Counted from the stretch's first letter, positions 21,008 through 30,277 are shown. The stretch: DNA of 64,000 nt from Schistosoma haematobium (GCF_000699445.3 NC_067200.1:14824510-14888509), one strand, 5' to 3'. Notes: generated by a model from the letters alone, not told the origin. Made by a program: numbers and translations.

Positions 21008-22325
21008 ACTTATTACTTACTTACGCCTGTTACTCACAATGGAGCATAGGCCGCCGACCAGCATTCTCCAATCCACTCTGTCCTGAGCCTTCTTTTCTAG
21101 CTCCATCTAATTCTTGTTCATTTTTCTCATGTCTATCTCCATTTCCCAGCGTAATGTGTTCTTTGGTATTCCACTTTTCCTTTGGCATTGAGGATTCCAG
21201 TTGAGGGCTTGTCTTGTCACTCAGTTGAATGCATTCCTCATTGTGTGTCCTATCCACTTCCAGCACTTCTTTCTAATTTCTTCCTCTGTTGGGATCTGAT
21301 TTGTTGTCTCCCACAATAGGTTGTTGTTGATAGTGTCCAGCCAACGGATACGAAATATTTTGCTTAGGCAACTGTTAATAAACACTTGTATCTTCCAGAT
21401 GATGGCTTTCGTAGTTCTCTAAGTTTCCACCCCATACAGTAGAACTGTCTTGACATTTGTATTGAAAATTCTGACCTTGGTGTTGGTTGACAGTTGCTTT
21501 GAGTTCCAGATGTTCCTCAGTTGTAAATATGCTGCTCTTGCTTTGCCGATCCGCGCCTTCACACCTGCATCAGATAAACCATGTTCATCGATGATGCTGG
21601 CCAAATATGTAAAGGTTTTTACATCTTCCATATCTTCTCCGTCAATTGTGATTGGATTGGTGCATGCTGTGTTGTATCGGAGAATCCTGCTTTTCCCATT
21701 GTGTATATTGAGACCCACTGCTGCTGAGGCTGCTACTACACTGGTCTTCTTCTCCTGCATTTGTTGTTGCATTTGGGATAGAAGGGCCAGATCATATGCG
21801 AAGTCGAGATCGTCCAGCTGCATCCTGGCTGTCCACTGCATCCCGCGCTTCCCTTCAGATGTTGACGTCTTCATGATCCAGTCGATCACCAGAAGAGAAA
21901 GGGTGAGAGTAAGCAACCTTGCCTGACACCGGTCTCTACTTCGAACGAGTCTGTCAACTGTCCTCCATGCACAATTTTGCAGTTTAGTCCATCATAGGAA
22001 TTCCGTATGATATTGACCATCTTCTGAGACACGCCGTAGTGTTGAAGAAGCTTCTATGGTGTTGTCCTGTCCACGCTATCAAATGGTTTCTCGTAATCAA
22101 TGAAGTTGATATAGAGTGATGAATTCCTGTCAGTTGATTATTCCACAATGATCCGTAGAGTTGCGATTTGCTCAGTACACGATCTATCTTTACAGAATTC
22201 AGCTTGTTAGTCTCGAAGTTGATCGTCTACAGAGTCCTTTATTCTGTTTCACAATACCCTGTCGAAGACTTTTCCTGATATTGCGAAAAGAGTGATACCC
22301 CTGTAGCTCTCACACTAACCAGAAA
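21008..22325 (-). pseudogene. RTE-clade non-LTR retrotransposon, RT domain and 3' end, broken
   Basis: The minus strand from about 22325 to 21008 encodes, in order: SGKVFDRVLWNRIKDSVDD (with stops), YINFIDYEKPFDSVDRTT, IIRNSYDGLNCKIVHGGQL, TGVRQGCLLT, LDDLDFAYDLALLS, the IWNSKQLSTNTKVRIFNTNV block and the [11 protein letters not shown] end. This is most of an RTE (SR2-like) RT from about motif 2 onward. The catalytic FADD box reads FAYD, so an essential Asp is lost, and there are several stops. The longest open piece is 21419-21916. The 3' end carries a (GTAA)n tail at 21012-21025. Confidence 0.85.
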
Positions 22326-22424
22326 AAAACTACTTCAAACACTTATTACTCCCTTTATATTAATCTTCATCGTTAACAACATTTCTGATATTATGATGTA
22401 AGGTGTTAATTATATATAGTTGAT

Positions 22425-22635
22425 AAGAAACAAGTCTCGCACGCGAGACTGATAGGTCCTGAGTTCGAATCTTGCGGGCGGCGAGATCGTGGACATGCAC
22501 TGCTGAGGAGTCCCATACTTGGACGAAACGGCCGTCCAGTGCTTACAACAGGTCTTCCATGGTGGTCTAGCTTAAATTGACACATGACTCCAACTATTGA
22601 AATTACTAAAATCTCCGCAAAACTCCTTCTGATAA
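22425..22635 (+). mobile_element. Smalpha-type SINE with intact hammerhead
   Basis: The head is truncated but keeps GAGACTGATAGGTCCTGAGT and a B-box-like GAGTTCGAATC. The hammerhead (22497-22542) and full tail follow, ending in AAATCTCCGCAAAACTCCTT as in the 12.3 kb copy. Confidence 0.75.
22497..22542 (+). ncRNA. Hammerhead ribozyme, best-preserved copy
   Basis: Stem I arms GCACTG (22497-22502) and CAGTGC (22537-22542) pair perfectly over 6 bp. The core CTGAGGA (22503-22509) fits CUGANGA. Stem II GTCC/GGAC (22510-22513 and 22521-22524) is perfect with a 7-nt loop. GAAA is at 22525-22528, a very short stem III CGGCCG follows, and cleavage is predicted after C22536 of GTC. Position 7 is G rather than the more common U or C, which the core tolerates to a degree. 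Schistosome Smalpha RNAs are known to self-cleave with this fold. Confidence 0.75.
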
Positions 22636-22639
22636 TACC

Positions 22640-23088
22640 TCAATAAATAAATAAATAAAATAAAATTCTCTACAGTTTCATGGCTCAGTTTAAGCCAATT
22701 GTTCAAAGAATAAACAAATCAATAAACCAAATGAACCAAAGTTTAAGTTAAACAAAGTAAAGATATTCAGTACAACTAAAAATAGTTCTAAACAAGTCAA
22801 TAACATATCACTCCAATCAAATTAGATTGTATATGGCGTTCTAATTGTATGTATTTGTGTTGTATAATATTAATATGTATGAAAAATGTGAATACGTGGA
22901 ATTGAGTTTTTATATATAACAATGATGTAAAGTGTCAATAGAATCAGATTTCGTAGCTTAGATAGATGGTCCAAGTCAGATAGTCAGTAAGACCTTGTTT
23001 TCTATTTAAGGCAGGAAAGTTTTATCATTTGAAAGAGTACTTTGGTTTTTTAATTAAATAATTTTAACTATCGATTTGATGCTTATTG
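22640..23088. other. A+T-rich stretch with an (AAAT)n tract
   Basis: A tract CAATAAATAAATAAATAAAA begins near 22642, directly after the SINE. No gene or other repeat is recognisable. Confidence 0.4.
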
Positions 23089-23089
23089 T

Positions 23090-23405
23090 AATTGGTGTTT
23101 ACTTCTATTGTTGATCTAATTTTCAGTCTTTTAAGTTTCAAAGAATTATTAAGTAGTTTATATTTGTACCTAAGATGTTCTTTGACTCGAGTTGAGATTT
23201 CATGGCATGATTCTTCAATATCGAAGGTATCACAAATGATACATCCTAATTTGTATACTCAATTCTGTGTTGACATAAAAGGTATCTTATCCTTTATATG
23301 AACTAAGACAATTCGACGTATGTTCGTTGTTTTGTAATATATACTTTAATTCTATATTGTTTTAAAAATCTATAGCATTCTTCTATTGTAGTAGAGTTAC
23401 GGTAC
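23090..23405 (-). pseudogene. Penelope-like element, GIY-YIG N-terminal fragment
   Basis: Minus strand from 23405 to 23090: linker (AAAACAATATAGAATTAAAG and onward, as in the 15.4-16.1 kb inverted repeat), then VYKLGCIICDTFDIEE and RVKEHLRY. The YIG triad has decayed (FDI). There is a TGA before VYKLG and no C-terminal half. It belongs to the subfamily of the 16114-16479 frame. Confidence 0.75.
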
Positions 23406-23619
23406 CGATTTAAGTTATTTCATTCAAACTAATACTTGATAATGAATTACCTCATTTTACAACATTCTTAACAATATTCATAGGAAAATTATTAAATTAT
23501 AAAATTTTAACGCTTTACATTTGTACCGTTTGCTCAACATTATAAAGTGAGATGTTAGTTAGGTAGGCTAATACTTCTCTTGAAATAACCAATTTTATAG
23601 AAACAGATAGCGTAACTTA

Positions 23620-23815
23620 TGTTACATCCCGATGAAAATAATGAATGTTAAATGATGGAATCTATTTCTGGATTCTTACTATAAACATACGTTTAGTGTA
23701 TGATTGTTAAGTTACTAAACTATTCATATTCGTGTTCCTTTACTCATTAGATATATTTTCATTCATGAATATTCATTCTACGAATTAATATTATTGAGTT
23801 ATAAACAGTATATCA
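23620..23815 (+). mobile_element. LTR fragment, copy C
   Basis: Starts TGTTACATCCCGATGAAAAT and follows copy B (8803) through ATTGTTAAGTTACTAAACTA and CATATTCGTGTTCC, then loses similarity. It is the 5' half of the same LTR family that sits in every array unit just to the right. Confidence 0.6.
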
Positions 23816-24036
23816 CATATTATATTGCACAATTAGAGATATATTTAAAACATAGAATACAAACCTTGATTCACATGACGGTGTACGAAGTAGTGAACGT
23901 ACACTACATTCCCACTTCTAAAATTATCGTTTTACAAAAATAATAACAAACCTTTCAACTTTCCTTCCTGCAAAAACATACAATATATATATAAATACAA
24001 TAAGGAAAACGAAAATTCCGAGATAGGAATATGGAA

Positions 24037-24077
24037 AACTGAAAGCGACAGACTGACTGTAGCTTTGTGCAGTCGCT
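24037..24077 (+). repeat. Array left-edge fragment, out of order
   Basis: This 41-bp segment (CTGAAAGCGACAGACTGACT...) matches, with about four differences, the piece that lies just before the tRNA in every unit (24656-24696). Here it jumps within about 20 bp into the pyrimidine-rich block, skipping the rest of a unit. Confidence 0.65.
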
Positions 24078-24098
24078 CCAAATACCCGTTCACCTCAT

Positions 24099-24375
24099 AC
24101 TCTTCTTCATCCTCCCTCACCTACTCATCCTCCTCCTAAACCTACTCCTACTCCTCCCAATCCTAATCCTCTTCTTCATCATATTCCATATCATACACAT
24201 CAAATACACCCTCCTCCGCTTCTACTTCTTCTTCTTCTTCTTCTTCTTATTCTTCTACTTCTTCTTCTTCACCATCATTATCATCATCATCATCATCATC
24301 ATCATCATCTTCATCATATTCATCATATTCATCATATTCATCATATTCATCATATTCATCATACTCATCCCCACC
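24099..24375. repeat. Pyrimidine-rich block of unit 1 (TTC, ATC and 9-bp tracts)
   Basis: The + strand is nearly pure C/T/A. CTCCTC-type repeats are followed by (TTC)n with a TTATTCTTCTAC interruption, (ATC)n at about 24275-24310, then (ATCATATTC)n and CATCCCCACCAACC. It is the leftmost copy and enters the array partway through the block. Confidence 0.9.
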
Positions 24376-24752
24376 AACCACATCCACTCTACATGAACAC
24401 GGAATCGGCACACTCACATTGACCGATTGAGTGGTGTGTGAATATCAGGTAGTCGACTGATCGATTGGTGAATTGTCGATGTGAGATTAGAGTGATGGGA
24501 AGTGTGTGTCAATGAGGCAATGATGACGGTGATTGTGTGAAGTGAGTATGTGGTGTTGTATGGGTGTGATGACGTGAGAGGAGGCGGTGGTATGTGTGGT
24601 TGAGTTTGAGTTTGAGGTATGTGTGTGTGGACACAGAGTTGTGAATGTGGCAGACTGAATGCGACAGACTGACTGTAGGTGTGTGCAGTCGCTACGTATC
24701 ACTGTACGAGGAGGGTGAGTATTGTTTGGTCAAAGGCCGTTGCGCCCGATGG

Positions 24753-24763
24753 GGGCTCGAACC
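24753..24763 (-). promoter_or_regulatory. Pol III B box (representative, copy 1)
   Basis: GGTTCGAGCCC matches GGTTCGANNCC. It survives the T-arm deletions because those fall in the flanking homopolymers, so internal promoters are preserved in all copies. Confidence 0.9.
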
Positions 24764-24795
24764 CCCGACCCTCAGATTAAAAGTCTGATGCTCTA

Positions 24796-24807
24796 CCGAC
24801 TGAGCTA
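24796..24807 (-). promoter_or_regulatory. Pol III A box (representative, copy 1)
   Basis: TAGCTCAGTCGG matches the eukaryotic A-box consensus TRGCNNAGYNGG exactly. It is identical in all 23 copies. Confidence 0.9.
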
Positions 24808-25143
24808 ACCGGGCTCGACTGTTCGGCGCCGCTTGTCACACACATCAAAACCACCTCACACAACACACATGCACACTCACTCAAACAACACCATCTCAAT
24901 CATCATACACCCTACAACTAACACCAAGCCACACTCAACATCCTCTCACACAATCGCACACACACGCACACACAAACAAACAATCACTCAGTCAATCAAC
25001 CAGACATAAATCGAGACGCGGCTCTGTGCACACACTCACACACACTCACAATAACACACACAACACACACACACAACACACAACACACACACACACTTGC
25101 TTCTCCATTGGGAATCTCTACCGAACTACTCCGATCACCATAC

Positions 25144-25622
25144 TGTTATAACTTGTGACCGCCGGTTATTGTGCAGTGACTTATCGATCGGATCAATAAC
25201 GCGTAAAATACGTGCGAGCCGCCTAGATTCCTAATTGGTCCTGCTTTCCGCCTAGCCCAGCCAGTTTAGTCCAGAACACAAGTCTCAGCCTCTGCGATAT
25301 GCATCGTTATATTACAAATATTCTGAGTTTATATACCAATCAAACAGACCACAACGTACCAATATAATATGAAACAACATTTGTACAAGAATTAGCCAGA
25401 TTTGGCTGTGAATGAGGAGGTAGAAATTCATATACTGAGTATAACTCAAGAATGGTAAAACGTATAATAATAGTTTATGGGTCAAAATAAACCTTGTAAT
25501 AAGAGGAATATGAATATGCATACTTTAGTTAATTAATAATTATACAATAGAAATATGCGTTTAGTATTGGTCCATAAAAGGATCCCAAAGTTATCATTCA
25601 TTATGTTTATCGGGATATAACA
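25144..25622 (-). mobile_element. Solo LTR in array unit, copy 1
   Basis: On the minus strand it begins TGTTATATCCCGATAAAC and ends AAGTTATAACA, with 7-bp inverted ends TGTTATA/TATAACA. CATAC flanks it on both sides (25139-25143 and 25623-25627), a 5-bp target-site duplication. Homology to the solo LTR at 8803-9296 identifies it. No gag/pol, primer-binding site or polypurine tract is present. A TATA box TATATAAA lies at 25328-25335 in sense. One base shorter than the other 22 copies, which are 480 bp. State C at the C/T marker (CCGCCTAGCCC). Confidence 0.93.
25328..25335 (-). promoter_or_regulatory. LTR TATA box (representative, copy 1)
   Basis: TATATAAA on the minus strand, placed inside the LTR as in copies A and B. 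A Pol II transcript starting about 30 nt downstream would run through the CA-rich block and then the tRNA in sense, about 490 nt away. Activity is unproven. Confidence 0.55.
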
Positions 25623-25679
25623 CATACACAATGTTCCATTGCAGCCATAAATGTTGCACGCCACACTCTTTAACCGTAT

Positions 25680-26105
25680 CTGTCTTCCCACCACTACCCG
25701 TTTGTCTCCTCTACTTACACTTCCTCCGACTCCTACCACTCCTAATAGCAATCACACTCATACTGCTGCTCCCACTATTCCCACTCTTCCTGCTCTCATT
25801 CTCCAACAACTACAAATCATCCTACAACTCCTCCTTCTCCTCATCCTCTTCTTCCTCCTCCCTCACCTACTCATCCTCCTCCTAAACCTACTCCTACTCC
25901 TCCCAATCCTAATCCTCTTCTTCATCATATTCCATATCATACACATCAAATACACCCTCCTCCGCTTCTCCTTCTTCTTCTTCTTCTTCTTATTCTTCTA
26001 CTTCTTCTTCTTCACCATCATTATCATCATCATCATCATCTTCATCATATTCATCATATTCATCATATTCATCATACTCATCCCCATCAACCACATCCAC
26101 TCTAC
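25680..26105. repeat. Pyrimidine-rich microsatellite block (representative, unit 2)
   Basis: Present once per unit between the LTR and the TG-rich block. It holds an imperfect CTC/CTA-rich stretch, then (TTC)n, an ACCATCATT spacer, (ATC)n and 3-6 copies of ATCATATTC. Tract lengths differ between units, mostly by 3 or 9 bp, and account for nearly all unit-length variation. The + strand frames it opens encode runs of Leu, Phe, Ile and His; the minus frames encode Asp/Glu or Met/Lys runs. These are composition effects, not genes. Confidence 0.9.
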
Positions 26106-26450
26106 ATGAACACGGAATCGGCACACTCACATTGACCGATTGAGTGGTGTGTGAATATCAGGTAGTCGACTGATCGATTGGTGAATTGTCGATGTGAGAT
26201 TAGAGTGATGGGAAGTGTGTGTCAATGAGGCAATGATGACGGTGATTGTGTGAAGTGAGTATGTGGTGTTGTATGGGTGTGATGACGTGAGAGGAGGCGG
26301 TGGTATGTGTGGTTGAGTTTGAGTTTGAGGTGTGTGTGTGTGGACACAGAGTTGTGAATGTGGCAGACTGAATGCGACAGACTGACTGTAGGTGTGTGCA
26401 GTCGCTACGTATCACTGTACGAGGAGGGTGAGTATTGTTTGGTCAAAGGC
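26105..26450. repeat. TG-rich block left of the tRNA (representative, unit 2)
   Basis: About 345 bp, the same in every unit, G/T-rich on the + strand with a short (TG)n (GGTGTGTGTGTGTGG). It contains GCGAC...GTCGC, an imperfect hairpin next to the tRNA 3' flank. Because the tRNA is on the minus strand, this is its downstream flank. It holds no AAAA on the + strand, so no T4 Pol III terminator. Confidence 0.8.
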
Positions 26451-26455
26451 CGTTG

Positions 26456-26526
26456 CGCCCGATGGGGGCTCGAACCCCGACCCTCAGATTAAAAGTCTGA
26501 TGCTCTACCGACTGAGCTAACCGGGC
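26456..26526 (-). tRNA. tRNA-Lys(UUU), copy 2, 71 nt
   Basis: T arm is G4/C4: one base short on each side of the T stem, leaving a symmetrical 4-bp stem. Confidence 0.8.
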
Positions 26527-26529
26527 TCG

Positions 26530-26850
26530 ACTGTTCGGCGCCGCTTGTCACACACATCAAAACCACCTCACACAACACACATGCACACTCACTCAAACAA
26601 CACCATCTCAATCATCATACACCCTACAACTAACACCAAGCCACACTCAACATCCTCTCACACAATCGCACACACACGCACACACAAACAAACAATCACT
26701 CAGTCAATCAACCAGACATAAATCGAGACGCGGCTCTGTGCACACACTCACTCACACTCACAATAACACACACAACACACACACACACAACACACAACAC
26801 ACACACACACTTGCTTCTCCATTGGGAATCTCTACCGAACTACTCCGATC
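26530..26850. repeat. CA-rich block right of the tRNA (representative, unit 2)
   Basis: About 320 bp of A/C-rich + strand with two (CA)n tracts of variable length. It is the tRNA's upstream flank. It contains GTTCGGCGCCGC next to the tRNA 5' end. Length changes here are a second, smaller source of unit variation. Confidence 0.8.
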
Positions 26851-26857
26851 ACCATAC

Positions 26858-27337
26858 TGTTATAACTTGTGACCGCCGGTTATTGTGCAGTGACTTATCG
26901 ATCGGATCAATAACGCGTAAAATACGTGCGAGCCGCCTAGATTCCTAATTGGTCCTGCTTTCCGCCTAGCCCAGCCAGTTTAGTCCAGAACACAAGTCTC
27001 AGCCTCTGCGATATGCATCGTTATATTACAAACATTCTGAGTTTATATACCAATCAAACAGACCACAACGTACCAATATAATATGAAACAACATTTGTAC
27101 AAGAATTAGCCAGATTTGGCTGTGAATGAGGGAGGTAGAAATTCATATACTGAGTATAACTCAAGAATGGTAAAACGTATAATAATAGTTTATGGGTCAA
27201 AATAAACCTTGTAATAAGAGGAATATGAATATGCATACTTTAGTTAATTAATAATTATACAATAGAAATATGCGTTTAGTATTGGTCCATAAAAGGATCC
27301 CAAAGTTATCATTCATTATGTTTATCGGGATATAACA
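26858..27337 (-). mobile_element. Solo LTR in array unit, copy 2
   Basis: 480 bp, ends and CATAC flanks as copy 1. Marker state C. Confidence 0.92.
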
Positions 27338-28161
27338 CATACACAATGTTCCATTGCAGCCATAAATGTTGCACGCCACACTCTTTAACCGTATCTGTCT
27401 TCCCACCACTACCCGTTTGTCTCCTCTACTTACACTTCCTCCGACTCCTACCACTCCTAATAGCAATCACACTCATACTGCTGCTCCCACTATTCCCACT
27501 CTTCCTGCTCTCATTCTCCAACAACTACAAATCATCCTACAACTCCTCCTTCTCCTCATCCTCTTCTTCCTCCTCCCTCACCTACTCATCCTCCTCCTAA
27601 ACCTACTCCTACTCCTCCCAATCCTAATCCTCTTCTTCATCATATTCCATATCATACACATCAAATACACCCTCCTCCGCTTCTCCTTCTTCTTCTTCTT
27701 CTTCTTCACCATCATTATCACCATCATTATCATCATCATCATCATCTTCATCATATTCATCATATTCATCATATTCATCATACTCATCCCCATCAACCAC
27801 ATCCACTCTACATGAACACGGAATCGGCACACTCACATTGACCGATTGAGTGGTGTGTGAATATCAGGTAGTCGACTGATCGATTGGTGAATTGTCGATG
27901 TGAGATTAGAGTGATGGGAAGTGTGTGTCAATGAGGCAATGATGACGGTGATTGTGTGAAGTGAGTATGTGGTGTTGTATGGGTGTGATGACGTGAGAGG
28001 AGGCGGTGGTATGTGTGGTTGAGTTTGAGTTTGAGGTGTGTGTGTGTGGACACAGAGTTGTGAATGTGGCAGACTGAATGCGACAGACTGACTGTAGGTG
28101 TGTGCAGTCGCTACGTATCACTGTACGAGGAGGGTGAGTATTGTTTGGTCAAAGGCCGTTG

Positions 28162-28233
28162 CGCCCGATGGGGGCTCGAACCCCCGACCCTCAGATTAAA
28201 AGTCTGATGCTCTACCGACTGAGCTAACCGGGC
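28162..28233 (-). tRNA. tRNA-Lys(UUU), copy 3, 72 nt
   Basis: Same T-arm state as copy 1 (one base short on the 3' side). Confidence 0.85.
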
Positions 28234-28563
28234 TCGACTGTTCGGCGCCGCTTGTCACACACATCAAAACCACCTCACACAACACACATGCACACTCACT
28301 CAAACAACACCATCTCAATCATCATACACCCTACAACTAACACCAAGCCACACTCAACATCCTCTCACACAATCGCACACACACGCACACACAAACAAAC
28401 AATCACTCAGTCAATCAACCAGACATAAATCGAGACGCGGCTCTGTGCACACACTCACTCACACTCACAATAACACACACACACACACACACACAACACA
28501 CAACACACACACACACTTGCTTCTCCATTGGGAATCTCTACCGAACTACTCCGATCACCATAC

Positions 28564-29043
28564 TGTTATAACTTGTGACCGCCGGTTATTGTGCAGTGAC
28601 TTATCGATCGGATCAATAACGCGTAAAATACGTGCGAGCCGCCTAGATTCCTAATTGGTCCTGCTTTCCGCCTAGCCCAGCCAGTTTAGTCCAGAACACA
28701 AGTCTCAGCCTCTGCGATATGCATCGTTATATTACAAACATTCTGAGTTTATATACCAATCAAACAGACCACAACGTACCAATATAATATGAAACAACAT
28801 TTGTACAAGAATTAGCCAGATTTGGCTGTGAATGAGGGAGGTAGAAATTCATATACTGAGTATAACTCAAGAATGGTAAAACGTATAATAATAGTTTATG
28901 GGTCAAAATAAACCTTGTAATAAGAGGAATATGAATATGCATACTTTAGTTAATTAATAATTATACAATAGAAATATGCGTTTAGTATTGGTCCATAAAA
29001 GGATCCCAAAGTTATCATTCATTATGTTTATCGGGATATAACA
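28564..29043 (-). mobile_element. Solo LTR in array unit, copy 3
   Basis: 480 bp. Marker state C. Confidence 0.92.
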
Positions 29044-29422
29044 CATACACAATGTTCCATTGCAGCCATAAATGTTGCACGCCACACTCTTTAACCGTAT
29101 CTGTCTTCCCACCACTACCCGTTTGTCTCCTCTACTTACACTTCCTCCGACTCCTACCACTCCTAATAGCAATCACACTCATACTGCTGCTCCCACTATT
29201 CCCACTCTTCCTGCTCTCATTCTCCAACAACTACAAATCATCCTACAACTCCTCCTTCTCCTCATCCTCTTCTTCCTCCTCCCTCACCTACTCATCCTCC
29301 TCCTAAACCTACTCCTACTCCTCCCAATCCTAATCCTCTTCTTCATCATATTCCATATCATACACATCAAATACACCCTCCTCCGCTTCTCCTTCTTCTT
29401 CTTCTTCTTCTTCACCATCATT

Positions 29423-29458
<36 letters not shown>

Positions 29459-29872
29459 TTCATCATATTCATCATATTCATCATATTCATCATACTCATC
29501 CCCACCAACCACATCCACTCTACATGAACACGGAATCGGCACACTCACATTGACCGATTGAGTGGTGTGTGAATATCAGGTAGTCGACTGATCGATTGGT
29601 GAATTGTCGATGTGAGATTAGAGTGATGGGAAGTGTGTGTCAATGAGGCAATGATGACGGTGATTGTGTGAAGTGAGTATGTGGTGTTGTATGGGTGTGA
29701 TGACGTGAGAGGAGGCGGTGGTATGTGTGGTTGAGTTTGAGTTTGAGGTGTGTGTGTGTGGACACAGAGTTGTGAATGTGGCAGACTGAATGCGACAGAC
29801 TGACTGTAGGTGTGTGCAGTCGCTACGTATCACTGTACGAGGAGGGTGAGTATTGTTTGGTCAAAGCCGTTG

Positions 29873-29943
29873 CGCCTGATGGGGGCTCGAACCCCGACCC
29901 TCAGATTAAAAGTCTGATGCTCTACCGACTGAGCTAACCGGGC
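29873..29943 (-). tRNA. tRNA-Lys(UUU), copy 4, 71 nt, acceptor mismatch
   Basis: 4-bp T stem as in copy 2. It is the only copy with a substitution in the folded body: G69 reads A, giving a C4-A69 mismatch in the acceptor stem. Most likely a defective copy. Confidence 0.75.
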
Positions 29944-30277
29944 TCGACTGTTCGGCGCCGCTTGTCACACACATCAAAACCACCTCACACAACACACATG
30001 CACACTCACTCAAACAACACCATCTCAATCATCATACACCCTACAACTAACACCAAGCCACACTCAACATCCTCTCACACAATCGCACACACACGCACAC
30101 ACAAACAAACAATCACTCAGTCAATCAACCAGACATAAATCGAGACGCGGCTCTGTGCACACACTCACACACTCACACTCACAATAACACACACACACAC
30201 ACACACACAACACACAACACACACACACACTTGCTTCTCCATTGGGAATCTCTACCGAACTACTCCGATCACCATAC

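Larger units (their letters stand above)
24743..24814 (-). tRNA. tRNA-Lys(UUU), copy 1, 72 nt
   Basis: Reads lysine AAA/AAG codons. The acceptor stem is GCCCGGT/ATCGGGC with G73. The D arm is GCTC/GAGC. The anticodon stem TCAGA/TCTGA holds the CTTTTAA loop with anticodon TTT at 24779-24781. The variable loop is GGGTC and the T loop TTCGAGC. The T arm is G5 but only C4 after the loop's C, so one stem base is missing relative to the 73-nt copy 18, giving a 4-bp T stem plus a bulge. No intron and no encoded CCA. All other copies share this sequence except as noted. Confidence 0.9.

Noticed and set aside
1..24036. Host protein-coding gene or exons in the left half
   Set aside because: Every frame with recognisable motifs belongs to a retroelement. 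The rest are short, A+T-driven and without motifs. Isolated small exons cannot be excluded without RNA evidence.
24487..24702. 71-codon minus-strand frame (MIRSDCTHLQ...) repeated in each unit
   Set aside because: Lies in the TG-rich block, contains no domain, and is conserved only because the whole unit is conserved at DNA level.
24743..25144. The tRNA segment acting as the LTR element's primer-binding site
   Set aside because: A primer-binding site would directly abut the LTR, but the tRNA is 329 bp away and is a full cloverleaf with promoter boxes.
25144..25622. Complete LTR retrotransposon inside each unit
   Set aside because: Only one LTR per unit is present, with CATAC directly at both ends and no internal region, so it is a solo LTR.
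25651..26109. Open frame of 147-168 codons on the + strand in every unit (Leu/Ile/Phe-rich)
   Set aside because: It runs through the pyrimidine-rich microsatellites; residues are set by CTC, TTC and ATC repeats, and the C-terminus changes frame between units (Ile, His or Ser runs). No motif, and it is open only because C/T-rich sequence lacks stops.
27248..27466. 72-codon minus-strand frame (MLLGVVGVGG...) repeated in each unit
   Set aside because: Crosses the LTR boundary and its target-site duplication, so it is a chance frame across an insertion junction.
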